A DNA stretch of 64,000 nt from Alcaligenaceae bacterium. GTDB taxonomy: Bacteria > Pseudomonadota > Gammaproteobacteria > Burkholderiales > Burkholderiaceae_B. The stretch's first letter is position 1; each line of letters begins with the position of its first letter. The notes under the pieces are model-generated. The model was not told the DNA's origin. It saw nothing but the letters and a program-made list of their open reading frames with translations, and did no database searches. Below, one piece after another: positions 18,292 through 26,918 of this stretch. Position numbers and translations under genes: made by a program. The stretch covers positions 1 through 64,000 of the forward strand of contig JACCEP010000006.1 of assembly GCA_013416395.1 (NCBI GenBank), in the 5' to 3' direction.

Positions 18292-19272
18292 TTAATGTCG
18301 AAGTGGTATTCCGGTGATCACAACCTTGTTGTGTGCGTCAGGAACGTTAAGGCGAGTAAGTTCTTCAACATATGCTTGGGCTATTGTGTGGCTATCCTGA
18401 GATGGGCCGATCAATACACGATCTAGCAGATCCGGAATTGTCGCACCCACGAAGCCCTCTTCAGGATAGTCACGACATGGGATAGCATAGACTCTTTGGG
18501 GCACACCTCCCAGGGTCATAATTTCTGTAGGAACCCGCTTACCCTGTTCCTCTGTCAACCTACCATCCCGCAGTAGAAGAGTGGGCGAGTAAATCACGCG
18601 CCACTCTCGCTCTTCTTTGAACGCCGGGTGCTTTGTGGACTGTACGGCGAATCGAAAGGCATTCAATAGTCTGTCGTGTACTTGTTTTGCGCCAAGGTGC
18701 TGTAGGGTTTCAATATTGTTTTCGATTGAGGACACAACCTCTTGAAAAGCAGGTTGGAAGTCCTCCCGCGTTGAATATGCTACCGGACTGGTGAACGCAT
18801 TTAATGCGTTGCTTTCACAAATAAATGGTCTGTTATTTAAAATGAAAGCGACTCCATTTTTTGGAGCATATGCTCTCCACATTGATAACCTGCCGAACTT
18901 ATCTTCGTGGTCATCGTGTTCGGACACTGACATCAGATAGGTCTCAGTACGGAAATCCATGATTTCGCTGTTAAAGCTCGTCTCTACAGTTTGTGGAAGA
19001 TCATCTCGAACTGTACGAAGCGCTACCTTTAGCCGATTCCCCAATGGTCCGTTGTACGCTGACAACAAGCAATCTATACCATGACGAACCTCAGAAAAAT
19101 CGTTCATCAAATTCGAATTACGCAGCAGCATCTTCTCTGACTGAAAAATTTTCAGCCCGGTCTCAGCGGAGGTGTAATGAGCGAAGCGAGCGCGAGATTG
19201 GCCCACACGCTGCAACTCCCTCATCGCGTGTGGGAGGAAAATTTGTATTAACTGCTTTTCCTGCTCCGTCAT
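18292..19272 (-). CDS. DUF2971 domain protein
   Basis: 326 residues. The N-terminal block RFAHYTSAETGLKIFQSEKMLLRNSNLMNDFSEV and DEDKFGRLSMWRAYAPKNGVAFILN-type centre match DUF2971, a family of unknown biochemical function common on mobile elements and in islands with defence genes. The protein has no signal peptide or membrane segment, so it should be cytoplasmic. Ribosome site AGGAA lies 6 nt before the ATG. It is followed by a membrane-anchored hypothetical gene 168 bp away on the same strand; the gap argues for separate or weakly coupled expression. Confidence 0.8.
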   Translation of the reverse strand: MTEQEKQLIQIFLPHAMRELQRVGQSRARFAHYTSAETGLKIFQSEKMLLRNSNLMNDFSEVRHGIDCLLSAYNGPLGNRLKVALRTVRDDLPQTVETSFNSEIMDFRTETYLMSVSEHDDHEDKFGRLSMWRAYAPKNGVAFILNNRPFICESNALNAFTSPVAYSTREDFQPAFQEVVSSIENNIETLQHLGAKQVHDRLLNAFRFAVQSTKHPAFKEEREWRVIYSPTLLLRDGRLTEEQGKRVPTEIMTLGGVPQRVYAIPCRDYPEEGFVGATIPDLLDRVLIGPSQDSHTIAQAYVEELTRLNVPDAHNKVVITGIPLRH

Positions 19273-19578
19273 GCGGGGTTCCTGGTGAGGTGCCTATACA
19301 TTGATGATTCCTTCAGTAATTAGACTACGCGACTATTATGAATGACTATGGCCGCAAGCGGCGGTTCAGAGTCCGACTTTAACGCAGCTGACAGCACGTG
19401 CCGGATCACCTTGCGACAACTGCATCTAGATAGACTCCGATGGGGTGCTTCTCTTAAACCAAAGATCTCCGGTTTCAACTTGATGAATTGAAGAGCTTGT
19501 TAAGCAGAACTTCGCGCTGTAAAGTGCAGTTTCATTTGGTTGTAATTTATCATTTTCACTAAATATGCGGAGCACACC
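19273..19578. other. Divergent intergenic region in the island
   Basis: 306 bp separates the DUF2971 gene from the rightward secreted-protein gene and must hold both promoters. No clear -35/-10 pair, repeat or RNA was recognised. Confidence 0.4.
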
Positions 19579-20067
19579 TTGCGTACACCACGTTCTTATC
19601 TTTATTTGGCTCTCCTGTGCTGTGCATCTACCGTTGTAGCTGCTCCTAGCGAACTGACCTTTGACCACGTGGCAAGCGAGATCAGCGGTGTCCTGACATG
19701 CCAATTTTCTGCGACAAGTCGGCCAACGTATGAAGGCGAGGGGAGGCTTTATGGCTGTGTGGCGGGTGACCAGCAAACTGCAAAAGTCTTTGTTAATGAG
19801 CAGGGATCCACTGGAACGATAAAAGATATAACAGTAATGTGGAACGACTGGACTGAGGGGACCATTCACGCCGATAAAAAAGACGCTCTAGTAATGTTGG
19901 GAATGGTAGTTGGTAAATACGTGCCAGAAAAGAAAAAAGAGATTATTAATTTGTTCGCAAAGAAAAAAGGGAAGAAGCTAGAAACCGAAAATTTTCACAT
20001 AGAATATACTTTCACCAAGGGTCCAGCGATAGATGAACGACTTATCACTTTGACTCCAAAACGGTAG
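19579..20067 (+). CDS. Hypothetical secreted protein
   Basis: 162 residues from a TTG start; GGAG lies 7 nt upstream and no in-frame ATG is available. Residues 1-22 form a signal peptide (LYLALLCCASTVVAAP). The mature part has two cysteines (ISGVLTCQF and LYGCVAG), which could form one disulphide, and a lysine-rich C-terminal half. No family recognised. Next gene on the same strand starts 100 bp downstream. Its base composition matches the rest of the island, not the host genes. Confidence 0.65.
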   Translation: MRTPRSYLYLALLCCASTVVAAPSELTFDHVASEISGVLTCQFSATSRPTYEGEGRLYGCVAGDQQTAKVFVNEQGSTGTIKDITVMWNDWTEGTIHADKKDALVMLGMVVGKYVPEKKKEIINLFAKKKGKKLETENFHIEYTFTKGPAIDERLITLTPKR

Positions 20068-20166
20068 ATATGGCGAAATATAATTTAGTTACTTAGTGCG
20101 ATTCATCATTTTCTGAAGCTTGTACAGAATCGAATAAGATAGACATTATATTAGTACGAGGCATTT

Positions 20167-20448
20167 ATGAAAGTTATTTTTTATATCGTGGCTGGTTTCT
20201 TGTGCGTCGTCTTTTTACCAATTGCGCTTCCTGTGCTTTTAATATTTGGCGTTCTTCAGGTGCTGGAGAGCAACAAGAAGGCTAGGGATAAAAAAGTTAT
20301 TGTAGAAGCACTAAGAGAGGCGGGGGTGGCTCCTGCTGCTAACCGTGTTTCGCGAAAATCAGATAATCGACTCAGCTTGGGTCAGTTTGTGGGTTGGGTG
20401 TTTGTTCTTATTGTGGTGATTGGTGTCATTTCTAAATTGCAAGGCTGA
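20167..20448 (+). CDS. Hypothetical two-helix membrane protein
   Basis: 93 residues with two predicted membrane helices: residues 3-32 (long, with proline) and about 73-90 (QFVGWVFVLIVVIGVISKL). The loop between is basic and polar. Ribosome site GAGG lies 6 nt before the ATG. No family recognised. Ends 11 bp from the convergent gene at 20459. Confidence 0.6.
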   Translation: MKVIFYIVAGFLCVVFLPIALPVLLIFGVLQVLESNKKARDKKVIVEALREAGVAPAANRVSRKSDNRLSLGQFVGWVFVLIVVIGVISKLQG

Positions 20449-20458
20449 TCCTCAATAG

Positions 20459-21022
20459 TCACATTTTTTTCTTGGGTCTCCTAGCGGCCAATCTTTCTTG
20501 CTTTTCCTTGTGATCTTTCTGGAGTGCAGCCAACTCACTCTGGGATGGTTGATGCTTTTCATTTAAGAACGAGAATCGTCGAAACTTCAGTTCTTCAAAG
20601 TAGATATCTAGATTAAATATCTTTTCCTTTCGAATGCGTTTTATGGTGCCGTCTATTTGATCAATCATAAGAAGTCGGCTGATAAATTTTCGATTTGGTT
20701 GGTCTGTACGCTCGCCCGCAACTCTAATATCCATATCTGCCTGTGCTTTCCTTGTGGAGGTTCCTATCAAATTATCCCACGAATAAAAACAAATGTACGG
20801 CTGTTCCTCTCTCATTACTCTGTTGAGGGAGTGGCTAATAAAGCTCAGCATGAAGGATTGTGGATTGTCTTTTTTAATCAATGATTTGATCTTTTTGATG
20901 TCCTGAAGGTTTTGTTCAGGATTCTCATCGGAGAGGAAGACAGTGGCTTGATATGTGAAGCAGTATTTCTCTAATAGGTTAGCAAGTTTCCTAGAGGTTT
21001 TGTTTTGGGGTGATTCGCTCAT
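20459..21022 (-). CDS. Hypothetical protein of the island
   Basis: 187 residues, soluble, rich in Lys/Arg/Glu, ending in a strongly basic tail (LAARRPKKKM). No signal peptide or membrane helix. No family recognised; the basic tail would suit nucleic-acid contact but there is no motif to prove it. Ribosome site GAGG lies 9 nt before the ATG. Upstream, between this start and the end of the integrase gene, is a 331-bp AT-rich region with 21-bp-spaced repeats, which may control this gene. Confidence 0.6.
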   Translation of the reverse strand: MSESPQNKTSRKLANLLEKYCFTYQATVFLSDENPEQNLQDIKKIKSLIKKDNPQSFMLSFISHSLNRVMREEQPYICFYSWDNLIGTSTRKAQADMDIRVAGERTDQPNRKFISRLLMIDQIDGTIKRIRKEKIFNLDIYFEELKFRRFSFLNEKHQPSQSELAALQKDHKEKQERLAARRPKKKM

Positions 21023-21254
21023 ATATAAATTATCCTCGTTTTAGCTATTGTTATTGCGTCTGTTATAGGAGCTGTTAATCAATCCTTGTTTTTACTGTTA
21101 TTTTTTTCATTTTCACATGTTATTTATCCGACTGTAGCATTTATTGTGTATGAAAATAAAGAGTATCTTGTTTGCCTATGTGTGTACACCTATAAACCTA
21201 ATTGCATTCAAGTTCATTTATTTACGTAAATCTGTGTCTATGCTGCTTGTGGGC

Positions 21255-21321
21255 GATATTGAGACGGATGATAAGATTTTATAAATTGATGATAAGACGG
21301 TGATATCTCGTATTAAGACGG
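21255..21321. repeat. Iteron-like repeats with 21-bp period
   Basis: GATGATAAGA at 21267 and 21288 are exactly 21 bp apart; AAGACGG at 21294 and 21315 are again 21 bp apart, and a related GATATTGAGACGG starts at 21255. The phase is two helical turns, so proteins would sit on one face of the DNA. The 331-bp gap (21023-21353) holds nothing else that I recognise. Confidence 0.6.
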
Positions 21322-21353
21322 CGTTTCGAGGACGACGGCCTAGCTCCTTTTTA

Positions 21354-23027
21354 TTACTGACCTTCTAAAAGTAAGCTTAATTTTGAAATATTGAACGATA
21401 TATCTATAAGATTTACTGCTTCGGCCTTTCTGGCTAACGAGAAATCATCAAGATATATGCTTGACGTAATATTGTTTCCCTTATGGCCTACGAGACGTTG
21501 AATTAATGGTTCGGAGACACGGCTTTCGTATAGCTCAGTTACAAAGGTCTTTCGCAAAGAATGGAAAACGTATCTATTTCCAAAATTTAATGATCTTTTT
21601 AACCGACCAAAGCGTTTCGATAAATGATCTAGTTTTGTACCGCGTTTTGTTTTTTTAGGGCTAAAAATATTGTCTTCAGCCTGCTTTCTTCTGATTAGTT
21701 GCTCATGTAAAGCTTGTAAATTTTGGTGAATTGGCACTTCACGTATACCTGACTGTGTCTTGGAATCTTCTATCATGAAGGCTATCGGTTTATTATCTTC
21801 AAATATGGTATTGTTTTTGCTAATTGATCCTAATTCTTCCAACCTTGCACCTGTCAGCGCTCCGTAAGCAATTAGAGACGCAAGTTCAAGATCGGGCTTC
21901 GTCATTGTTAAACAAGAATCAAATAGTAATTGAGCATCCTTTGTTTTAAAGGTGCCGTAACTACTACCCGTATGCTCTCCATGCTTAGGGTATTGCTGAT
22001 GTGTCGTAGGGTCGGGTTTGTGCTGATGAATTTGGGCGAAGGCTGGCTGATTTCTTATGGCCCAATGCCAGAATCTGCGAATAGCTCCAACGTAGGAAGA
22101 TTGAGTTTGCTTCATTTTGCTCACGGAAGCTTTAAATTCAGCTACTGAAATAAAATCCAAATCTAAGTTATTGTCACTGAGATATCTTTGGAATTTTTTC
22201 AATTTGGAGAAGTAATCAGAGATTGTCTTTTTGGACTTGTACTGGTCAACCATAGACGATTTCCAGCTATTTAGAGCTGAGTTTGTCACTCCATGCCTGT
22301 ATGTTTCATGTTCCAGTACTGGTAAGCTGGCTTCTAGACTCATCAACTCATGCATTTCCAGTTTAGTATCCGTCGTTGCAAAGATGTATGCGATTCTTAT
22401 ATTTCGTACAAGTTCATTAAATAATTCCCAATATCTGTTGCCTTCTGCTCGTGTTATATCCTTTCCTTTTTTGAAATAAACGAAATTTACTATATCTTGA
22501 AGCGGGATGGCCGTATAAGCTCCAAATTGCCTGTTTTCATGTTGTGAAAAAGTGGCGTATATGGATTCAAAAGCAGCTTCGAAATCTTCGCATCTGGCTT
22601 TGTTTTTAATGATTTCTCTCAGGCTCCCGAAGTCGTCAGCATCCCTGATGAATGAATAAGCGGGGAGGATATCGAACTTTTCAAATAACTCTCGCAATGC
22701 TTCAAAGTCCTCCAGTGCTGTAAAGGTGCCACTCTCCTCGAGCATCTGAAATCGAGTTTTTTGGGCAACGAGCTTATTCTTGATACGCTCTTCTGGATCG
22801 TATTCGCCCGTTCTGACTTTTAGCGCCAATGATTTCCATGTATGCAACAAGGCATAGCTTTGCGCTTGGGCATCTTTCTTATCGCTGCTGAGCGCCTTCT
22901 TCATAATGCGCTTATTACCAAATGCGTGTTTCACGTCTTTTGGGATGTCCCATCGGACGTACCATACTGAACCTCGAAGCTCTAAATGGTTTTTCTTTGT
23001 GTTCGCCTTTTTCACAATTCTACCCAT
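21354..23027 (-). CDS. Tyrosine recombinase (site-specific integrase)
   Basis: 557 residues. N-terminal arm- and core-binding region (about 1-350, starting NHLELRGSVWYVRWDIPKDVKHAFG, as in DUF6538-type integrases), then the catalytic domain with R395 (TGARLEELG), K423, H489-x-x-R492 (HSLRKTF), H515 and nucleophile Y525 (SIYLDD). All six positions are present, so it should be active. The start codon at 23027 overlaps a TTCTACCCA box on the other strand, which would let integrase bound to that site repress its own gene. Located 74 bp from attR. Confidence 0.95.
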   Translation of the reverse strand: MGRIVKKANTKKNHLELRGSVWYVRWDIPKDVKHAFGNKRIMKKALSSDKKDAQAQSYALLHTWKSLALKVRTGEYDPEERIKNKLVAQKTRFQMLEESGTFTALEDFEALRELFEKFDILPAYSFIRDADDFGSLREIIKNKARCEDFEAAFESIYATFSQHENRQFGAYTAIPLQDIVNFVYFKKGKDITRAEGNRYWELFNELVRNIRIAYIFATTDTKLEMHELMSLEASLPVLEHETYRHGVTNSALNSWKSSMVDQYKSKKTISDYFSKLKKFQRYLSDNNLDLDFISVAEFKASVSKMKQTQSSYVGAIRRFWHWAIRNQPAFAQIHQHKPDPTTHQQYPKHGEHTGSSYGTFKTKDAQLLFDSCLTMTKPDLELASLIAYGALTGARLEELGSISKNNTIFEDNKPIAFMIEDSKTQSGIREVPIHQNLQALHEQLIRRKQAEDNIFSPKKTKRGTKLDHLSKRFGRLKRSLNFGNRYVFHSLRKTFVTELYESRVSEPLIQRLVGHKGNNITSSIYLDDFSLARKAEAVNLIDISFNISKLSLLLEGQ

Positions 23028-23039
23028 ATTTTCTACCCA
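23018..23039. repeat. Paired TTCTACCCA boxes near attR, over the integrase start
   Basis: TTCTACCCA at 23018-23026 and 23031-23039, start-to-start 13 bp, same orientation as the pair at 16747-16768. The first box covers the integrase ATG and next codons (ATGGGTAGAA on the minus strand). Confidence 0.75.
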
Positions 23040-23093
23040 AAATTCAATATAACATCTTGATAATATTGTTCATATAGGTATTTTTTCTATGGT

Positions 23094-23119
23094 CGGAGAC
23101 TCCCTCCGTCTCCGCCAAA
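23094..23119. repeat. attR with core-type inverted repeat
   Basis: The 19-bp repeat TCCCTCCGTCTCCGCCAAA is at 23101-23119. The island side adds CGGAGAC (23094-23100), giving CGGAGAC-TCCCTCC-GTCTCCG: 7-bp inverted arms around a 7-bp spacer, the standard layout of a tyrosine-recombinase core site. Confidence 0.9.
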
Positions 23120-23133
23120 CAGCGAGCAAAAAT

Positions 23134-23156
23134 GCGCCCCTTTGGGCGCTTTTTTG
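23134..23156 (+). terminator. Original tRNA-Ser terminator, displaced by the island
   Basis: Arms GCGCCC (23134-23139) and GGGCGC (23144-23149), loop CTTT, then a six-T run. It lies about 15 bp after attR, where the tRNA terminator would be before integration. Confidence 0.85.
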
Positions 23157-23354
23157 TTTCTGCTCATTAAATTGTCACTGGTTTTATCATTGGCGCACCA
23201 GCGTTAAGCTATTAGCCGTTGGCAGGGTTGCTCTGAAATTGTCGCGCCGTATCGGATGAACCCAATAAGTGTCGGCTCTTCCTCATTAAGAGGGGCGAGA
23301 ACTCACCACATACGGTTAATCACACCGCTCCAACCGCCAAGTGCCAACGTTTTG

Positions 23355-23813
23355 TTACAGCCCGTAATAGCTTTTGGCATACCGCCATTCTGTGATGGCT
23401 TTTTCCATAAAGCCATACAACTTATCATTCCCCGTCGTGCAATCCTCCGGCACTCTGATCGCCGGGTCATTGACGGTATTCCGTATGTCCTGTGTCAGCT
23501 CACCCTCTAATTGCAAGAATAGTTGCGCGAGTTCTGAGGTGGTTCTTGCCGGAAAGGTCTGAATCAGCTCCTTCTTCACGGCTGGCAGGTCCCTTGGCCA
23601 TGCGTCGTGGTTTACTAAGTAGCGCTTGCACGGACCCTTCAGCATTTCGTCTGCCATGATGACTGCCCCTATGTAAGCGCCTGCTTTTTCAGCCAGGATC
23701 AGTTCCTGTGCCTTGGACATTGGCTCAGCAGATGCGTAGCGCATTGCTAAGAAGAGCAAGAGCGCAATCATGAACACCAGCAAGTTGTTATTTCTAATGC
23801 GTGAAATACCCAT
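23355..23813 (-). CDS. Hypothetical exported or membrane-anchored protein
   Basis: 152 residues. A hydrophobic segment at 10-28 (LLVFMIALLLFLAMRYASA) acts as signal peptide or anchor, and ASA-E at 27-30 is a plausible cleavage site. The mature part is helical, with two cysteines (GPCKRYL and EDCTTG) that could form a disulphide. No family recognised. GAGG lies 7 nt before the ATG. It sits just outside the island, and 235 bp between attR and its stop hold nothing else recognised. Confidence 0.6.
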   Translation of the reverse strand: MGISRIRNNNLLVFMIALLLFLAMRYASAEPMSKAQELILAEKAGAYIGAVIMADEMLKGPCKRYLVNHDAWPRDLPAVKKELIQTFPARTTSELAQLFLQLEGELTQDIRNTVNDPAIRVPEDCTTGNDKLYGFMEKAITEWRYAKSYYGL

Positions 23814-24098
23814 GTCTGGCCCTCAATGGTATCGACGTTTTTTTTTTGGATAACGTTATCTCAATGAACGATGGCAATAATCTGATGTTGAGGTTATCAC
23901 TTGGGCGCGACCTCGTGCCGCGTTCTAATGCGTAGATAGGGTTTAATGTGAATGTAGCTTAATAAATTGTGGATAATTGCAGCTTGAGCGGGTGCGTACC
24001 AATTAAGGTCGGCAGGCTGGCTAAATAGGCACGGCCCAACAACCCTTTGAGGCCGTAAGTTGGGCAGGCGTGTTGCCGTTATATATGGAGTAGTAAAG

Positions 24099-24635
24099 AT
24101 GGTGTCGTTGCAAGAGCAATTTTTAAAGGCTGGTCTGGTTAACAAAAACAAAGCCAAACGGGTTAGCCACGAAAAGACAAACCAGAAGAAGGCTGACCGT
24201 CAGGCCGGCATAGCCAGCGTCGATGAAACTCGCGTGGCGGCGCTTGCTGCACAACAAAAAAGTGCAGAGCGTACTCGTGAACTCAACGCGCAGCGCGTTG
24301 CTGCAGCGAACGAGAAAGCGATCATGGCGCAAATTGCGCAGATGGTGCAGCAAAGCCGCCAGCCCAAGGGCAGGGGCGACATTGCCTACAACTTTACCTA
24401 TGGCACTAAAGTTGAACGCATGTATGTATCAGCCGAGATTCGCGAGCAGTTAATCGCTGGGCGCCTGGTTATTGTGCGCCTGGGCGAGGCTACTGAACTG
24501 GTGCCTAGTATCGTGGCCGATAAGATCGCAGAGCGTGATCCTTCGCTGATTGTGCGTGTCAATAAAACCAGCGCCAAAGTTGATGAAGATGATCCATATG
24601 CAGCGTACAAAATCCCTGATGATTTGATGTGGTAG
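24099..24635 (+). CDS. DUF2058 family protein
   Basis: 178 residues. MVSLQEQFLKAGLVNKNKAK is the hallmark start of DUF2058 proteins, followed by a long charged coiled-coil region (about 20-95) and a compact C-terminal domain (100-165). The family is described as nucleoprotein or polynucleotide-associated; its role is not established. I choose the ATG at 24099 over an upstream in-frame ATG at 24060 because of the family start and GGAG 9 nt upstream. Stands alone between the island region and the lyase-TRAP operon. Confidence 0.85.
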   Translation: MVSLQEQFLKAGLVNKNKAKRVSHEKTNQKKADRQAGIASVDETRVAALAAQQKSAERTRELNAQRVAAANEKAIMAQIAQMVQQSRQPKGRGDIAYNFTYGTKVERMYVSAEIREQLIAGRLVIVRLGEATELVPSIVADKIAERDPSLIVRVNKTSAKVDEDDPYAAYKIPDDLMW

Positions 24636-24718
24636 CCGTAGCGGCATCATGTGCCTTTGCTGTTTTTCGGGCTGCACACCAAGGTGCCTGTATTATGCGA
24701 TTTTTGCGTATTAGGCGT

Positions 24719-24734
24719 TTACGCTAAAGCGTAA
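24719..24734. promoter_or_regulatory. Palindrome upstream of the lyase-TRAP operon
   Basis: Arms TTACGCT and AGCGTAA with a 2-bp spacer, nested in a wider GTATTA...TAATAC repeat. It lies between DUF2058 (stop 24635) and the lyase gene (start 24870) and could be an operator or weak terminator. The identity of any binding protein is unknown. Confidence 0.35.
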
Positions 24735-24869
24735 TACACGGATAAACCTAGGGATTACCATTATATAAATATTGCAGTATGCAAAAAACGAAAAATACAC
24801 GCTGATTATTTCATTGGACTGCCGTATTTATCCTCCTTAAGATGAGTTCAAATTCACTTGGAGAATAAT

Positions 24870-25877
24870 ATGGACATCGCCCGCTTCCCCCGCGTTCGCC
24901 TCGGACACTTTCCCACCCCCCTTGAGCCCATGACAAACCTGTCAAAGTTGCTGGGTGGGCCCAACCTATGGATTAAAAGGGATGATTGCACCGGTCTTTC
25001 CACCGGTGGCAATAAAACGCGCAAATTAGAATACTTGATGGCTGACGCCCTGCAAAAGAAAGCAGATGTTGTCATCACTCAGGGCGCAACGCAGTCCAAT
25101 CATGCACGCCAAACGGCTGCCGCTGCTGCAAAACTGAACATGAAGTGCTACATCCTTCTCGAGGATCGAACTGGCAGCACTGACGTTAACTACACCTCAA
25201 ACGGTAATGTGCTGCTCGATTATTTGCACGACGCCGTGGTCGATGTGCGCCCGGGCGGCGCCAACATGCAAGCCGAGATGGAGCAGTTGGCAGAAAAGTT
25301 AAACGCCGAAGGGCATACGTGTTATGTGATTCCTGGTGGTGGCTCGAACGAGATCGGCGCCTTGGGCTATGCAAATGCAGCGCTCGAGTTAACCAGTCAG
25401 GCTGTGGACATGGGTTTGTCGATCCAGCACCTTGTACATGCCACGGGCAGCTCAGGCACCCAGGCGGGCTTGGCAGCAGGTCTGCACGCGCTTAATAGCA
25501 AAATCAACTTACTGGGTATTGGTGTGCGTGCACCCAAGCAAAAGCAGGAAGACATGGTTTTTGATCTTGCCAGCCGCACAGCCCAGCATATGGATATTAA
25601 AACCCCTATTTCTCGCGAAGCGATTGTCGCCAATTGTGATTATGTGGGCGATGGCTACGGGGTTCCGACCGAGTCCATGATAGAAGCCGTGCGTATGCTG
25701 GCGGCCGAAGAAGCCATTTTGCTCGACCCGGTCTATTCGGGTAAGGGCATGGCCGGGCTGATTGATCTGATCCGCAAGGGGCATTTCAAGAAAGATGAAA
25801 ACGTCGTGTTTTTGCATACCGGCGGTTCGGTTGCCTTGTTTGGCTACTTAGATACCTTTGCATCGAACGCCGCTTAG
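24870..25877 (+). CDS. PLP-dependent D-cysteine desulfhydrase / L-cysteate sulfo-lyase-like enzyme
   Basis: 335 residues, fold type II PLP enzyme of the ACC deaminase/D-cysteine desulfhydrase family. [20 protein letters not shown] carries the PLP-binding lysine; [15 protein letters not shown] and THTGGS-like [12 protein letters not shown] supply phosphate binding. Known members split sulphur from D-cysteine or sulphite from L-cysteate (CuyA). The adjoining TRAP transporter suggests an imported substrate, which makes cysteate or a related acid more likely than D-cysteine, but this is inference. ATG at 24870 preferred (GGAG, 6 nt) over a TTG four codons upstream. Confidence 0.85.
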   Translation: MDIARFPRVRLGHFPTPLEPMTNLSKLLGGPNLWIKRDDCTGLSTGGNKTRKLEYLMADALQKKADVVITQGATQSNHARQTAAAAAKLNMKCYILLEDRTGSTDVNYTSNGNVLLDYLHDAVVDVRPGGANMQAEMEQLAEKLNAEGHTCYVIPGGGSNEIGALGYANAALELTSQAVDMGLSIQHLVHATGSSGTQAGLAAGLHALNSKINLLGIGVRAPKQKQEDMVFDLASRTAQHMDIKTPISREAIVANCDYVGDGYGVPTESMIEAVRMLAAEEAILLDPVYSGKGMAGLIDLIRKGHFKKDENVVFLHTGGSVALFGYLDTFASNAA

Positions 25878-25910
25878 TGCGCATAGATTAAATCGAGAGG
25901 AGACTTAACA

Positions 25911-26918
25911 ATGAAACAATTTTCACCAAAATTATCCATCCGTACCTGCCTGATTGCAGCAATGCTGGCGGCCAGCACAGTGAGCGCGGGTGTCCAGGCA
26001 GCGACGACTTTACGTCTGTCTACGTATGTTAACGAAAACGACATCCGTTTTGATGGCTTCAAGAAGTTTGCAGAGTTGGTTAATGAAAAGACGGAAGGGC
26101 GCGTCAAAGTGAAGATATTCCCATCCTCAACACTTCATGGCTGGAGTGAAGGCATAGATGCCGTGGTTGGGGGTGTGGCAGATATTAGTTGGGTTTCTGC
26201 AGACAAACGCCTGGCGTGCTATCGCGTTACATCGCTGTACCCTGCTGTAATCGATATGAGCAAACAGATTGAACTCGATGCGAAGTATGCCGAGTTAATG
26301 ACGGATGAAGCAGCAAAAATCGGGCTGATGCCGTTGATCAACTCTAATTACTCCTATGACCAGGAGTGGTGGTTCAAGGAGCCGGTAACCCAGTTCGATA
26401 AGGTTGACGGAAAGCTGGTTCGTTCAATTGGCCCTCTGGTTTCGATGATGATTGAATCATGGGGCGGAAAGCCTGTTTTTGTTGCGCCCAAAGAAGTGTT
26501 CCAGGCCGCCGAGCGAGGCGTGGTTGATGGCATCAACATGGGGGTTGCCACGTATAGCTCATGGAAGCTTTGGAACGTAATGCCGCATATGGTGAAGGCC
26601 GGCTTGTTCTACGGCAACATCCAATACATGGTGAATAAAAAGAAATTTGACAAGCTAACGCCTGAAGATCGTGAGGCTGTTCTCAGTGCCGCGCGTGAAT
26701 CCGAAACCTGGCTTAAGCCGGAATACGAGAAATGGGTGGACGAGCGCGTTGGCAACGCCGTGATGCAAGGGGGTGGTTCTGCAACCGCCATTCCGGTCAA
26801 GCAACGAAAGGCTTTGCTGCAGCCCATTACGCAGAAATGGAATGAAGAGGTAAACGCTGCGTGCGGAGACGAGCTTGCCGCCAAGGTTCGCACACTGTTT
26901 GACAACCACTCTATGTGA
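25911..26918 (+). CDS. TRAP transporter substrate-binding protein (DctP type)
   Basis: 335 residues with a signal peptide (cleavage after VQA, residue 29-30). Periplasmic receptor of a tripartite ATP-independent transporter; the family binds organic acids, with a conserved arginine gripping the carboxylate (the segment KLVRSIGPLVSMMIESWGGKPV is the usual region). Starts 33 bp after the lyase gene with GAGGAG 8 nt before the ATG. Its last 4 bp overlap the start of the small permease gene. Genes form one operon with the lyase. Confidence 0.92.
   Translation: MKQFSPKLSIRTCLIAAMLAASTVSAGVQAATTLRLSTYVNENDIRFDGFKKFAELVNEKTEGRVKVKIFPSSTLHGWSEGIDAVVGGVADISWVSADKRLACYRVTSLYPAVIDMSKQIELDAKYAELMTDEAAKIGLMPLINSNYSYDQEWWFKEPVTQFDKVDGKLVRSIGPLVSMMIESWGGKPVFVAPKEVFQAAERGVVDGINMGVATYSSWKLWNVMPHMVKAGLFYGNIQYMVNKKKFDKLTPEDREAVLSAARESETWLKPEYEKWVDERVGNAVMQGGGSATAIPVKQRKALLQPITQKWNEEVNAACGDELAAKVRTLFDNHSM

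Larger units (their letters stand above)
16678..23119. mobile_element. 6.4-kb genomic island integrated in tRNA-Ser
   Basis: Bounded by perfect 19-bp att repeats, clearly AT-richer than both flanks, and carrying a tyrosine integrase at the right end plus a serine recombinase at the left. Between them are five cargo genes, none housekeeping and three with no recognisable family. No replication, conjugation or phage structural genes are visible, so it is a small integrative element that must move with help or has lost transfer genes. Spacing between repeats gives an excisable unit of about 6,423 bp. Confidence 0.92.
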
